Below, piece after piece: positions 52,950 to 62,759 of a stretch of 64,000 bases of DNA; the first letter of the stretch is position 1, and every line of letters begins with the position of its first letter. A model generated the notes under the pieces. The model had not been told where the DNA came from and did not search any database. It saw nothing but the letters and a program-made list of their open reading frames with translations. The DNA comes from Mesoplasma melaleucae (GTDB taxonomy: Bacteria > Bacillota_I > Bacilli_A > Mycoplasmatales > Mycoplasmataceae), in assembly GCF_002804105.1 (NCBI RefSeq), contig NZ_CP024964.1, positions 248,001 to 312,000 on the forward strand, in the 5' to 3' direction. Both the position numbers and the translations under genes were made by a program.

Positions 52950-54356
52950 CTAAACTATAATTAATGCAAATCCAATAAATACTAATACACACATGATATC
53001 AACAAGACTTGTAATTAATGGTGATGATGCAATAGTTGGGTCCTTTTTAAGTTTTTTTAATACTAATGGCAATAGAATTCCTAATAAGTTTGCTAATATA
53101 GCAACAACAAGAATTCCTAGTGTTGAAAATAAAATGATCATTCATGATGTTGAACTAATTGACCCATTATCTTGAACAGCGTAGATGATTAAAAGTCTTA
53201 TAACATTAATAAATGCTAGTGTAATACCTAATAAAGCTCCAACAACAAGTTCTTTTCCTAAAATATTTTTGATTTCTTTTTTATGAACTTGGTTTAAAGC
53301 AAGTGATCTAATCATCATTAATGATGATTGGTTTGCAATGTTTCCAGAAATCCCTGCTACCACAATTAAAATTGGTAACATCATGATAATTTCTTTTCCT
53401 TTTTCTAAATCATTTAGTCCTGGCACTAAGTTGAACATTAAAATCATGATTACATGAGTGATAATTCCAATTAATAATAAAATTGATAATCAAATAACTC
53501 TTGATTTATACATTTTGTAAATATTAGTTTCAAAATAATCTGAATCAACATCATCTGCATCAATTCCTGCAAAATTTTGAATATCTTCTGTTGATTCTTC
53601 AACTAAAACGTCAATCACATCATCAACTGTAATGATTCCTACTAATTCTTGATTTTTATTTACTACTGGTAAAGTGTTGATATCATATCGTTTAAAGTAG
53701 TTTGCTACTTCTTCTTGATCCATTTCAACATTAACATTAATTAACTTAGTATTCATAATATCACCAAGTTTAGTTGATTGTTCATTGATTAGCAATTGTT
53801 TTAATTCAATTCACCCTAACAATTTGTTTTGTTCATCAATAATAAATAAGTCATCAATCTCATCATATTCATCATGACGACGTTTAATAGCTTTAATTGC
53901 CATTTCTACGGTGTTATCTGCTTTTAATTCAGTAAAATTGATACTCATTATGGCACCAGCTGTATGTTCTTTATATTTAAGAATATTGTTTAATTCTTTA
54001 CGCACATCTTTTGTAGTTGCTTTTAAAATCTTTTTAACAACTTCAATTCGCATTTCATCAATTAAATCAATAATGTCATCAGTATAAAGTTCATCTAAGA
54101 TTTCTTGAATTTCAGTATTAGTAAAAGCTTCAATAATATATTCTTGATCTTCTGAATTTAAATATGTGAAAATTTCAGCTGCTTCTTCAATTTCAAGCAG
54201 TCTAAAAATTTTTAACACTTTTTTACTTTCAAATTGTTCCATTGCTTCAGCAAAGTCAACAAATTGAGTTTCCTTCGAAATATTTCTTAGTTTTTTTACA
54301 TCTTTTTCAGCTAATGCATTTTCTATCTGTTCTTCAATATGGTCTAGTTTTATCAT
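52950..54356 (-). CDS. mgtE: Magnesium transporter MgtE
   Basis: 468 residues. MgtE is a magnesium channel gated by cytosolic magnesium. An N domain of superhelix type (1-130), two CBS domains (about 135-260, e.g. NVNVEMDQEEVANYFKRYDI and LVGIITVDDVIDVL) and five membrane helices (about 285-468) are in the expected order. The channel segment holds VVAGISGNIANQSSLM, corresponding to the GxxGNxGxQ motif, and PLITSLVDIMCVLVFIG at the end has the conserved PxxxTxxDxxG-like region. No M-box riboswitch is seen in the short leader. Confidence 0.93.
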
Positions 54357-54392
54357 AAAATCCTTTCATGAACTTATTTTATTAATATATTG

Positions 54393-54398
54393 TATAAT
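54393..54398 (+). promoter_or_regulatory. -10 box of tmRNA
   Basis: TATAAT eight bases before the first base of tmRNA (54407). No consensus -35. Confidence 0.65.
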
Positions 54399-54406
54399 AA
54401 ATTTAT

Positions 54407-54816
54407 GGGGATGTCTTGGTTTCGACAGGATACTCTGGTCATATAATAGCAGTGGTGTGGTAGACCATAAGACTTCTAGGTTTGATAAAATGCAAACAAA
54501 AACGAAGAAAACACAAACGAAGTTCCAGCATTTATTTTAGCAGGACAAGCAAATTACGCTTTTGCTTAATTTGACTTTAAATATAAAAATATAAACGTTT
54601 GGCAATTTTTAGTAGTCTTGGAATCTATTAATTATTGTGTATACCAATTCCAATAGAAGTTATGATCGTAATAAATAATTTTGAAACTCAATTACGGATG
54701 TTATATTAGTCTTTTGATAATTTTATTTAGTATAGCAAATTAGAAAATTATCTAAACTGTAGAAATTATATGATTATGTATTTTGGACGTGGGTTCGATT
54801 CCCACCATCTCCACCA
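54407..54816 (+). ncRNA. ssrA: Transfer-messenger RNA (tmRNA)
   Basis: 410 bases. The 5' end GGGGATG pairs with CATCTCC, followed by encoded ACCA at 54813-54816; the T arm GTGGGTTCGATTCCCAC is clear. The tag reading frame is 54492-54569, starting GCA AAC AAA and ending GCT TAA. It encodes ANKNEENTNEVP followed by AFIL and AGQANYAFA, 25 residues plus the carried alanine. tmRNA rescues stalled ribosomes and marks the unfinished protein for degradation. SmpB and RNase R, its partners, are encoded at 59081-61665. Confidence 0.97.
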
Positions 54817-54833
54817 TTATTAAATAAAAAAAC

Positions 54834-54856
54834 AGCCTAGTTAAAATAACTAGGCT
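54834..54856. terminator. Bidirectional terminator between tmRNA and serine hydrolase
   Basis: AGCCTAGTTA and TAACTAGGCT form a perfect 10-base stem with an AAA loop, with A before and T after, so it can end both tmRNA and the convergent hydrolase transcript (stop at 54858). Confidence 0.85.
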
Positions 54857-54857
54857 T

Positions 54858-55976
54858 TTAATTTATTATTTTTAATTCTCTTAAATCTTTGTATACTGCA
54901 TCAAATAGTTCAGTTTGCACTATTTTATTATTACCAGGATAACTTGAACTTAAAAATGTCATAGTAATTTTATTTTTAGGATCAACAAGCCCTGCACTAC
55001 CTAAGGCTCCATCTCAACCAAACTCTCCGATTTCAGTTAATGGTGTATGTTCATTTTTTAATCTTACTCTAACACCATAACCATATGAATAGTCTTTATT
55101 AAAAGTTCATCTAAAAGTTGCTTTTTTATCATTTAATTGATCTTTTCTCATTTCATTTAGTAATTCTTCTTCAATAAATTGAATATCACTAATCTTACCA
55201 TCAATTAAAAAGTTTAAAAATCTTGTATAGTCATTAGCTGTTGAAAACAAACCACTTCCGCCAAGACAAGCATGCGGTTCTTTGTTAGTAAAAGGCATTA
55301 AAAAGTGAAAATTTTTATTTAAAGTTAATTTATTTCCTTGCATAGTTTTAGCAAATTCATAGACTTCTGTTTTACGAGTTAAATCTTTTACATAAAAACC
55401 TGTATCTTTCATATTAAGCGGTTCAAAGATATTATCTTGTAGAAATTCACTAAAATTTTGCTTTGCAACCTTTTCAATAATTCCACTAATAACGTCTAAT
55501 GAAATACCATAATGTCATTCTTCTCCAGGTTTTGAAATTACCTCAGCATTACTTACTATTTCACAAAAGTCTTGTAATGAAATGTTTTCATTTTCAACTT
55601 TATCAAAAGCATGTTTTATTTCTTTTCCACTTTCTGAGTTATTTCAAAAGTATGTTAAACCAGAAGTCATATTTAATAAGTGTTTAATTTTAATTTCTTG
55701 ATTAAAATTAGGATAAAACTTATTAATTTGATCTTCAAGACTTAATAAACCTCTTTGAATTAATAACAAACAAGCAGCAGCAGTAATAGGCTTTGTCATT
55801 GAATAAAGCGCAAAGATATTATCCTTTTTGAGCTTTAATTTTTTTTCAATATTTGAATATCCAAAATTATTAAAATAAATTTCTTGGTTATCTTTTGTTA
55901 TTTTTATTACCATTCCATTGAATAATTTATTATTTATAAAATCTTTAATTTTTAATTCTGTGTTCTTTCAATTCAT
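54858..55976 (-). CDS. Serine hydrolase of the beta-lactamase / class C esterase family
   Basis: 372 residues. SMTKPITAAACLLLIQRGL has the catalytic SxxK (Ser59, Lys62); YSYGYG is the likely Tyr motif, and EFGWDGALGSAG near the end replaces the KTG-like motif. The fold is shared by beta-lactamases, DD-peptidases and EstB-type esterases. With no cell wall, an esterase or peptidase role is likelier than a penicillin-binding role. There is no signal peptide, so it is cytoplasmic. RBS AGGACAAAATT. Lies alone between tmRNA and the PTS gene. Confidence 0.8.
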
Positions 55977-56000
55977 AATTTTGTCCTATACTATGTTTTT

Positions 56001-56006
56001 ATTATA
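56001..56006 (-). promoter_or_regulatory. -10 box of serine hydrolase
   Basis: TATAAT on the minus strand 25 bases before the hydrolase start codon. Confidence 0.5.
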
Positions 56007-56056
56007 TGCTTTATAAAAATAAAAAATACTTCATTTTAAATATTAAAATAAATATT

Positions 56057-56090
56057 AAAAAGTGCAATCTATGATAGATAGCACTTTTTT
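56057..56090 (-). terminator. Terminator after PTS gene
   Basis: AAAAAGTGCAATCT and AGATAGCACTTTTT form a long stem with one mismatch and an ATGAT loop, T-rich on the minus strand. Confidence 0.7.
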
Positions 56091-56114
56091 ATTGAACTTT
56101 AATTATATTAATAA

Positions 56115-58217
56115 TTATTTTTTAACTTTTCTTTGTTCATCTAAGATTTTAATCATACGAGGTTTAATAGCTTCTTGTTCTCCACCATAAACAACTTGTA
56201 CGTTTGTTCCTCTAATTAGAGCTCCTGTAGCTCCTCCTAAAGAAATAATTCCATCTTTATCAACTAAAGAACCGTCTTTAACAGTTAAACGTAAACGACT
56301 AGCACATGCATCAACGTCAACAATGTTAGATTCTCCTCCTAAGAATTCAATAATTTTTGTAGCTTTTTGAACTCTTGCTTCTTCAGCTGCATCAGCTTTG
56401 TTTGCAGTTGATTTGCTTCCTTCAATTTTGCTTCCATCAACATTTAATCCTTTTGATGCTTTATAATCAGCTTTTGTTGCTAATGCAACGCTTGCACTAC
56501 CATCACGCCCTGGTACCATAACTTTTCCATATTTTACTGCGAAGTAGAATGAGAAGAAGTATGCTGGTGCCATTGCGGCTGAAACCCCTAAAATTGCGAA
56601 TGCTGATTTAGCAGTCATAGCTTTTGATCCGAAGAATGGAATTACTCCGAATACGATGTAATCGATAAATCCTCCAGATACTGTCATTGATACGTGAGTT
56701 TTGAATAACCCAGCAAATAAGAATGAGATAGCTGCTAATGGCATATGTACACCATAGAATAATCATGGTGCTAAGAATAAGAATGTATATTCGATTGGTT
56801 CTGTAATTCCTGTTAAGAAACAAGTAAAGGCTGCTGAGAAGTAAATTCCCATAACTTCTTTTCTGTTTTCTTTAGGTACATTTAATCACATAGCTAATCC
56901 AGCCATTGGTAATCCTAATAACATAAATCCGAATTTACCTGATTGGAATCTACCAATATTTAATCCTAAGTGTTCTAAGTCAGTAAAGTTTAATACTTTA
57001 ATATTAGCAATAACTTTATATGCCATAGTTTGGTCACCCATTGATTGTCATAAATCAGTGTATTGTGTTGAAATATTTGTTTTAATGATGTTAAATGCTG
57101 CTTCTGTAGCTTCAGTAATTCCTCAAGCTTGTGCTATATCAACATGATTTTTCATTCAAATTTCAACGAATGCTTTTTGTGCTTCAGGAGTTGTTGTTGA
57201 ATTAAATGCTTCAGCAATTGATCCTCCAGCATTTGTTCATCATAATGGTGCGTAGAATACGTGGTGTAATCCAAATGGAACTAATGAACGTTCTGCAACT
57301 TCATAAATGAATGAATCTAATCCACCAGGTAATTTACCTGATGCTTGTCCAAATGCTGCTAATCCCATACCAACGTATGGTCAAATAAACATAAAGATAA
57401 ACGATAAAGGTATAACAGCAACGAAAGTTACGATTGGAACTAATTTTGTTCCACTAAAGAAACTAATTGCTGAAGGTAATTGTGTTTGGTGGAATTTATT
57501 GTAACATTTAGCTGCAATAGCACCAACGAAAATACCAGCAAATACTCCTGTGTTTAATGAAGTAACACCAATGTTTGATGTAATTAATCCATTAGGAATT
57601 TTATTAATTCATAATAATGAGTAATAAACTGATCCTGCTCCATCAATCAATTCACGGTTAGCATTAACAACTAATCCTTTTCCTGATTCTGCTACTTCTA
57701 AGCTTGAAGCAGATACGTATGAAATAACATCTTGCATGTTAATTCCTGAAGCAGCTCAATCAACTCCTCCATTTGCATAAACTAATTGATGTCATCCATC
57801 TTTTGTTTTTGCGAAAATAGTTGCTGTATCCATTACTTGTGTGTGTAATAGAGCTGCTTGCATACCATTCATAACTAGGAATCCTACAACAGCTGTAATA
57901 GCTGCAATTCCTGAGTCTTTAGTATATGCAAGTGCAACTGAGATACAGAATAACACTGGTAAGTTTCCAAAACATACATCACCCATTTTGTTTAGTAATG
58001 TACCAAAGAAATATCCAAAGCTATCTGCACCTGAATTTGAAGATATAGCCGCTCCTACTCCTAAGAAAACTCCTGCGATTGGAAGTAATGCAATAGGAAG
58101 AAGGAAGGCTTTACTTAATTTTGAAAGTGTAGGCATAATATTTCCACAACCATTTTTGAACATGTCTCAAGAGCGTTTAGCACTACCTTTTCATTCAATA
58201 GAAGAAAAACTTTTCAT
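56115..58217 (-). CDS. ptsG: Glucose-type PTS permease, EIICB
   Basis: 700 residues. It imports and phosphorylates a hexose. Residues about 30-590 are the EIIC domain ([51 protein letters not shown]; the latter contains the sugar-binding Glu). A linker of about 30 charged residues precedes EIIB with the phosphorylated cysteine in [11 protein letters not shown] (Cys638) and [19 protein letters not shown]. No EIIA is fused. A long loop in EIIC (roughly 160-230) is unusual. Glucose is the likely substrate by similarity and because pgi follows in glycolysis, but other sugars of the family are possible. RBS AAAGGA. Confidence 0.88.
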
Positions 58218-58260
58218 CTTTTTTTCCTTTCATAATTTAATTTTTTAATCAGTATAAAAC

Positions 58261-58494
58261 TTAGACTAACATCATTAGTCCTGAAAACGCAATTACAAAT
58301 CCGAATAGAGCTAGAAAAATAGGAAAATTCTTTTTGGTAAATTCTCAAATTGTCTGACTCTCTTTATTGTGTCTATAAAAGTCATCGTGTATCTTTGATC
58401 TGTTCTTAACCCAAAAAGCTAACACACCAAAAATCACCATAACTAGTAGACCAATAATCATTATAATTAACCCAATTACTTGTTCTGTTTTCAT
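58261..58494 (-). CDS. Small two-TM membrane protein upstream of PTS gene (77 aa)
   Basis: 77 residues with a TGA Trp codon at residue 50. Two hydrophobic helices, about 6-28 (VIGLIIMIIGLLVMVIFGVL) and 57-77 (FPIFLALFGFVIAFSGLM), flank a basic loop WVKNRSKIHDDFYRHNKESQ. CTTGAGGTATAAAA before ATG 58494 is a good ribosome site. It ends 43 bases before ptsG and is likely in its transcript. No known PTS partner has this form; function unknown. Confidence 0.7.
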
Positions 58495-58538
58495 TTTTAT
58501 ACCTCAAGTATAAGTTTACTTGAAAATTACAAAAAAAA

Positions 58539-58571
58539 GGTTTTATTTGGGAAAAAATTCCAAATAAAACC
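58539..58571 (-). terminator. Terminator after the 165-aa membrane protein gene
   Basis: GGTTTTATTTGG and CCAAATAAAACC form a perfect 12-base stem with a 9-base loop and eight T on the minus strand. Confidence 0.85.
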
Positions 58572-58574
58572 ACT

Positions 58575-59072
58575 TTAAGTGTTAAATCCTCTACTTTTGC
58601 TATTTATTAATTTAATTCATTCCTCTTTTTTATCATCTGTTGGATCATTTTCTAATAGAACAAAGAACATATCATTTATTGTTTTACTATTTTCACTCAT
58701 ATACTCATTAATAATTTCAAATTTACCTTCAACTATTTTTAAAATAATTTCATTACTATCTTTTTCAAAATCTTCTGATTTAAAAATATAAATTGGTAAG
58801 AAAAAATCTTTTTTATCAACATTAGCAAATGTTAATGCAAATACACCTTTATTTGTTTCAAACTTTTGACCTGCTTTAACAGCTTTCTTATCTTTAAATA
58901 ACTTATTTCATACAACAAATGATGAAGTAGTGTTATCTTTTCTTTTAAGTTTAAAACCAGATAGAAATCCTCAACAACCAATAATTAAACCAACAATAAA
59001 TAGAATTATTAATATAGCAATTGCTCAAGAAGGGAAGTTTTGAGCAATACCACTATTTGTATTATTACTCAT
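58575..59072 (-). CDS. Membrane-anchored hypothetical protein (165 aa)
   Basis: 165 residues. One N-terminal helix at about 17-36 (AIAILIILFIVGLIIGCWGF) is followed by a basic stop-transfer (KLKRK) and a 125-residue hydrophilic, mixed alpha/beta domain (KFETNKGVFALTFANVDKKD), presumably cytoplasmic. Four TGA Trp codons hide it from a standard-code search. AGGGGG precedes the ATG. It starts eight bases after the smpB stop, so it belongs to the rnr-smpB transcript region, ending at a strong terminator. Family not recognised. Confidence 0.7.
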
Positions 59073-59080
59073 AAAACCCC

Positions 59081-59530
59081 CTAATATTTAAACTTGCGTA
59101 GTTCTTTTCTTTCAGTATCTCTTTTTTTAATAGTTTCTCTTTTATCATGTAGTTTTTTACCACGGCCAAGTCCTATTTCAAGCTTAGCGTAGTTACCTTT
59201 TAAATAAAGTTTTAAAGGAACTATTGTTAATTTTTCAAGCATTACTCTTTTTAAAATTTTATTAATTTCTTTTTTATTTAATAGTAGTTTTCTAGTTCTT
59301 AAAGGATCAATTCCTTTAACAAAATTTGCATAATCATATTTTTTAATATTTGCATTAATTAAAAAAGCTTCTTTTTTTCTAATTAATATAAAAGCTTCTG
59401 AAATATTAGCTTCATGATTTCTGATTGCTTTAATTTCAGGTCCATACAACTCGATTCCTGCTTCTCAAGTTTCAAGTATTTCGTAATTAAATCTGGCTTT
59501 TTTGTTTAATGCTATAACATGCTCACCCAT
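59081..59530 (-). CDS. smpB: tmRNA-binding protein SmpB
   Basis: 149 residues. SmpB carries tmRNA to stalled ribosomes. [39 protein letters not shown] (usually ExKSLR..), [15 protein letters not shown] and [19 protein letters not shown] are the family blocks, with a lysine/arginine-rich tail. Start at ATG 59530 with AAGGAGG upstream; a Trp TGA lies in LETWEAG. 20 bases after rnr. Its RNA partner is at 54407-54816. Confidence 0.95.
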
Positions 59531-59550
59531 AAACAAGAACCTCCTTACTT

Positions 59551-61665
59551 TTATTTAACTAAAATAAAATCAATTTTTCTTTTTCTAATATCAGCACTTA
59601 TTACTTTAATTTTAACTTTTTGTCCCATTCTATAAAATGTATTGTCATGTTTAATTAAAATTTTATTTGTTTCATCATAAACAATATTTGGTTCAAGATT
59701 TGAAATATGAACTAGTCCTTCAACCATATTATCTAACTGAACAAAAATTCCGAATTTTAAAGCAACTGAAATTGTTCCTTCATATATATTACCAATTTTA
59801 TCACTCATATATTCAACTGTACAAGCCTTAACAACTTCACGTTCACAATCAACACTTGCAGTTTCAGTTTCATTAATTATAACTGATGCCTTTTTAACAA
59901 ATGCTTCATTTAATTCTAGTGTCTTTTCATCATAGTTCTTATTAATAACATATTGTTTTAAAAATCTATGCACAATTAAGTCACTGTATCTTCGGATTGG
60001 AGAAGTAAAGTGGGTATAACATGGACTTGATAATCCAAAGTGTCCAATATTTTCTAATTCATATTTTGCTTTTGCCATATATCTTAAAAGTGATAAGTTT
60101 AACAGCTCTTCTTCAATTGGATCTTTTGTTTGCTGACTAATTTGTTTTAATGTTTTATTAATGTTTAAAGGATCAATCATTTCAGCTGGTGTTAATTTAG
60201 GATCAATTCCAAATGATTTTAAAGATTGGTATCAAGTTATCAAATCTTCTTCATCAGGTTTATCGTGATTTCTATAAATAAATGGTAGTTCCATTTCATT
60301 AACTATTTCAGCAATAGCTTCATTAGCACTAATCATGAACTGTTCAATTAATTTTTCTGATTCACCAGTTTGTCTTGCTTTAATTTCAATAACATTACTG
60401 TTTTCGTCCATTACAACTTTTGGTTCACGAACGTCAAAAGTAATTGTTCCACGCTTAATTTTTACTTGCTCAATTAATTTAAATAATTCAATTGCTTGAT
60501 CAATCATATTTTTAGATTCATCACAATGATTTCATATTTTGTTTTCAATGTATTTATTAACTTCAGTATAGTTTAATCTCACTTTTGAAATCATAATTGT
60601 TTCATAAACTTTTTTGCTTAACATTTTTCCAGTTTTATCAAACTTCATTTCACATGCTAAAGCAAATTTTTTAGTGTTTGGATTTAATGAACATAAATCA
60701 TCACTTAAAATTTTTGGTAACATTGGTAAAACTCTATTTGCTAAGTAAGTTGAATTTCCTCTAGTTAATGCTTCATTATCTAATGGTGTTTTAGGTTTAA
60801 CATAATGACTAACATCAGCAATTGCTACATATAATTTAAATTCACCGTTCGCTTGTTTTTCAACACAAATTGCATCATCTAAATCTTTTGAATCAATTCC
60901 ATCAATTGTCACAACCATTTTATCTAATAAAGGGTTATTCATTCTTTTATTAATTTCATCAGTTTCATTATCAACTGGAATATTAACTTTTTCAGCTTCT
61001 TTCAAAGTTGCTTTTTCAAATTCTGTTCTAATTTCAAATTCCTCTGCAATTGATAAAATTCGATCACTAGCTTTTCTTGGATCACCAATAACTTTTTTTA
61101 ATCTAACAAACATTAAGCGATCTTTAATTGAAACAATTTTTGCTTTAACAATTTGATATTCTTGAATTGGGAATTCTTGTTTATTTAAGATTCTTATTCT
61201 AAAACCTGTAAAAGATTGATCGCTTGGAATGAAGTCTAAAAACTTACCATCAAAACTTCTGACAATTTCACCAATTAAAAATTCTTTTACTCTTAAAGCT
61301 AACTCAACTATTTCAGCTCTTGTTTTGTCTTCTTCTTTTACAACTTTATAAACAACTTCATCACTATCAAAACAACCATTTAAATTAGTTGGGGCCACAA
61401 AGTATGATTCTTCTTCAGGGTGTAAAACATTATTAACAAATCCAAAACCCTTTGGGTTCAACCTTAAACTACCTTTTTTGTATTGGTTATCTATTAAATA
61501 AATATTTTTTTCAGTAGTAAATGCAATATCATTTTCTTCGTTTAGTTCATTTAATATTTTTTCTAATTCAGGTAAATCAAAATAGTTTAGTTTTGATGCT
61601 AAACTGTTTATTGATATTTTTTCATTATTATTTCTAATTTTTTGTATTATTATTTCTTTATTCAT
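59551..61665 (-). CDS. rnr: Ribonuclease R
   Basis: 704 residues. It degrades structured RNA 3' to 5' and cleans up mRNAs released by tmRNA. An N-terminal helix-turn-helix/CSD region (1-200, with KGFGFVNNVLHPEEESYFVA) precedes the RNB catalytic domain with DGIDSKDLDDAICV and GNSTYLANRVLPMLPKILSD, then YTHFTSPIRRYSDLIVHRFL, and a C-terminal S1 domain (GTISVALKFGIFVQLDNMVE). No ribosome site precedes ATG 61665; instead TATAAT lies eight bases upstream, suggesting a leaderless mRNA. Followed by smpB. Confidence 0.93.
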
Positions 61666-61672
61666 ATTAATA

Positions 61673-61678
61673 ATTATA
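61673..61678 (-). promoter_or_regulatory. -10 box placed for leaderless rnr mRNA
   Basis: TATAAT on the minus strand, separated from the rnr ATG by seven bases, so transcription should begin at or next to the start codon. No Shine-Dalgarno is present between. Confidence 0.6.
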
Positions 61679-61720
61679 AAGGATTATGACTGATTTACTT
61701 ATTTCTTTTTACATTTATTT

Positions 61721-62683
61721 CTAGTTGTTATTTTCAATTATGCCAAGAACTCTTATTGTTTCGATTGTAATATCTAATCATTCATTCATTTTTACAAAGT
61801 CTTTGTTTTTAATTAAACTTATAAAGTCATTAAGTTGATATCACATTGCGTTTTTCTTTTTGTTTTTGATTACAAGTGGTGCAACCCTTAAAATTGAGTT
61901 GTTAATTGCAAACTCATCAATTGATGTAATGTTTTTAATTTCAATATTTTTATCTTCAGCAAATATTTGTGAGTTAATTGTTTGATAATTATTTTTAGAA
62001 CATGTAATAGAGGTCACTATATTATTTTCATGCACTAAAATTGAATAATTTAATATTGCAACTTTATTTTCTAATCTAACATTAGCAGCTTTTACTTCTT
62101 TAACTTTCCCAAATAATTTAACTGCTAGTTCAACAGGGTAAACATTTAAATCAAAAGATGACCCTTTTCCCAATTCGAAATCAAAAACTGAATTATAAAT
62201 TCCTTGTTTAACATTAGGCATTCTGATTGAATATTGGTTTAAATTAAATACGGCTGAATTAACATTTTCTTGTTTGATAAAATCTTCAATAATTTTTAAT
62301 TCTTCAACATGAATTGATTTAGTTGCTTCTAATAAAATAACTTTATTTTGATTTGCAAGATTTTTAAGTTCTATAATTTCTTCTACTTTAAAAGTTGCTG
62401 GCTTTTCTAAAATAACATTTTTAGAATTTTCTAATAATAATTTTGCATGTTGATAATGTAAGCCATTTGGTGAAGCTACATAAATAAAATCACAATCAGA
62501 TTTTGCTAATTGTTCTAAATCTGTTATTACTGCTGTTTCAACATTATTCAATTCGTTTAAAAATTTTTGTGCTGTTTCTGTTTTTCTACTATAACAAACA
62601 CTATATTCAAGTTCTTTAAAATTTTTTGCAGCATCTAAGAATTTTTTTACTATTCATCCTGTCCCAATTGTTCCAAATTTCAT
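61721..62683 (-). CDS. Gfo/Idh/MocA-type oxidoreductase
   Basis: 320 residues. The N-terminus MKFGTIGTGWIVKKFLDAAK is a nucleotide-binding Rossmann motif, followed by DFIYVASPNGLHYQHAKLLL and NVILEKPATFKVEEI, where EKP is the family's signature lysine-proline. The C-terminal half is the typical beta-sheet substrate domain (GKGSSFDLNVYPVELAVKLF). Members oxidise or reduce sugars and derivatives with NAD(P). Substrate unknown. RBS AAAGGTAAATATT. Ends with TAG just before the rnr promoter region. Confidence 0.85.
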
Positions 62684-62737
62684 AATATTTACCTTTTGTT
62701 CCTATTTAATTTAAAATTAAACTTTTAAGCAAACAAA

Positions 62738-62759
62738 AAAAAGGTTATTAAACCTTTTT
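62738..62759 (-). terminator. Terminator after rny
   Basis: AAAAAGGTT and AACCTTTTT form a perfect 9-base stem with an ATTA loop and overlap the rny stop codon; a T run follows on the minus strand. Confidence 0.8.

Noticed and set aside
54357-54406. Leader of mgtE examined for an M-box magnesium riboswitch
   Set aside because: The gap to tmRNA is 50 bases, far below the length of an M-box.
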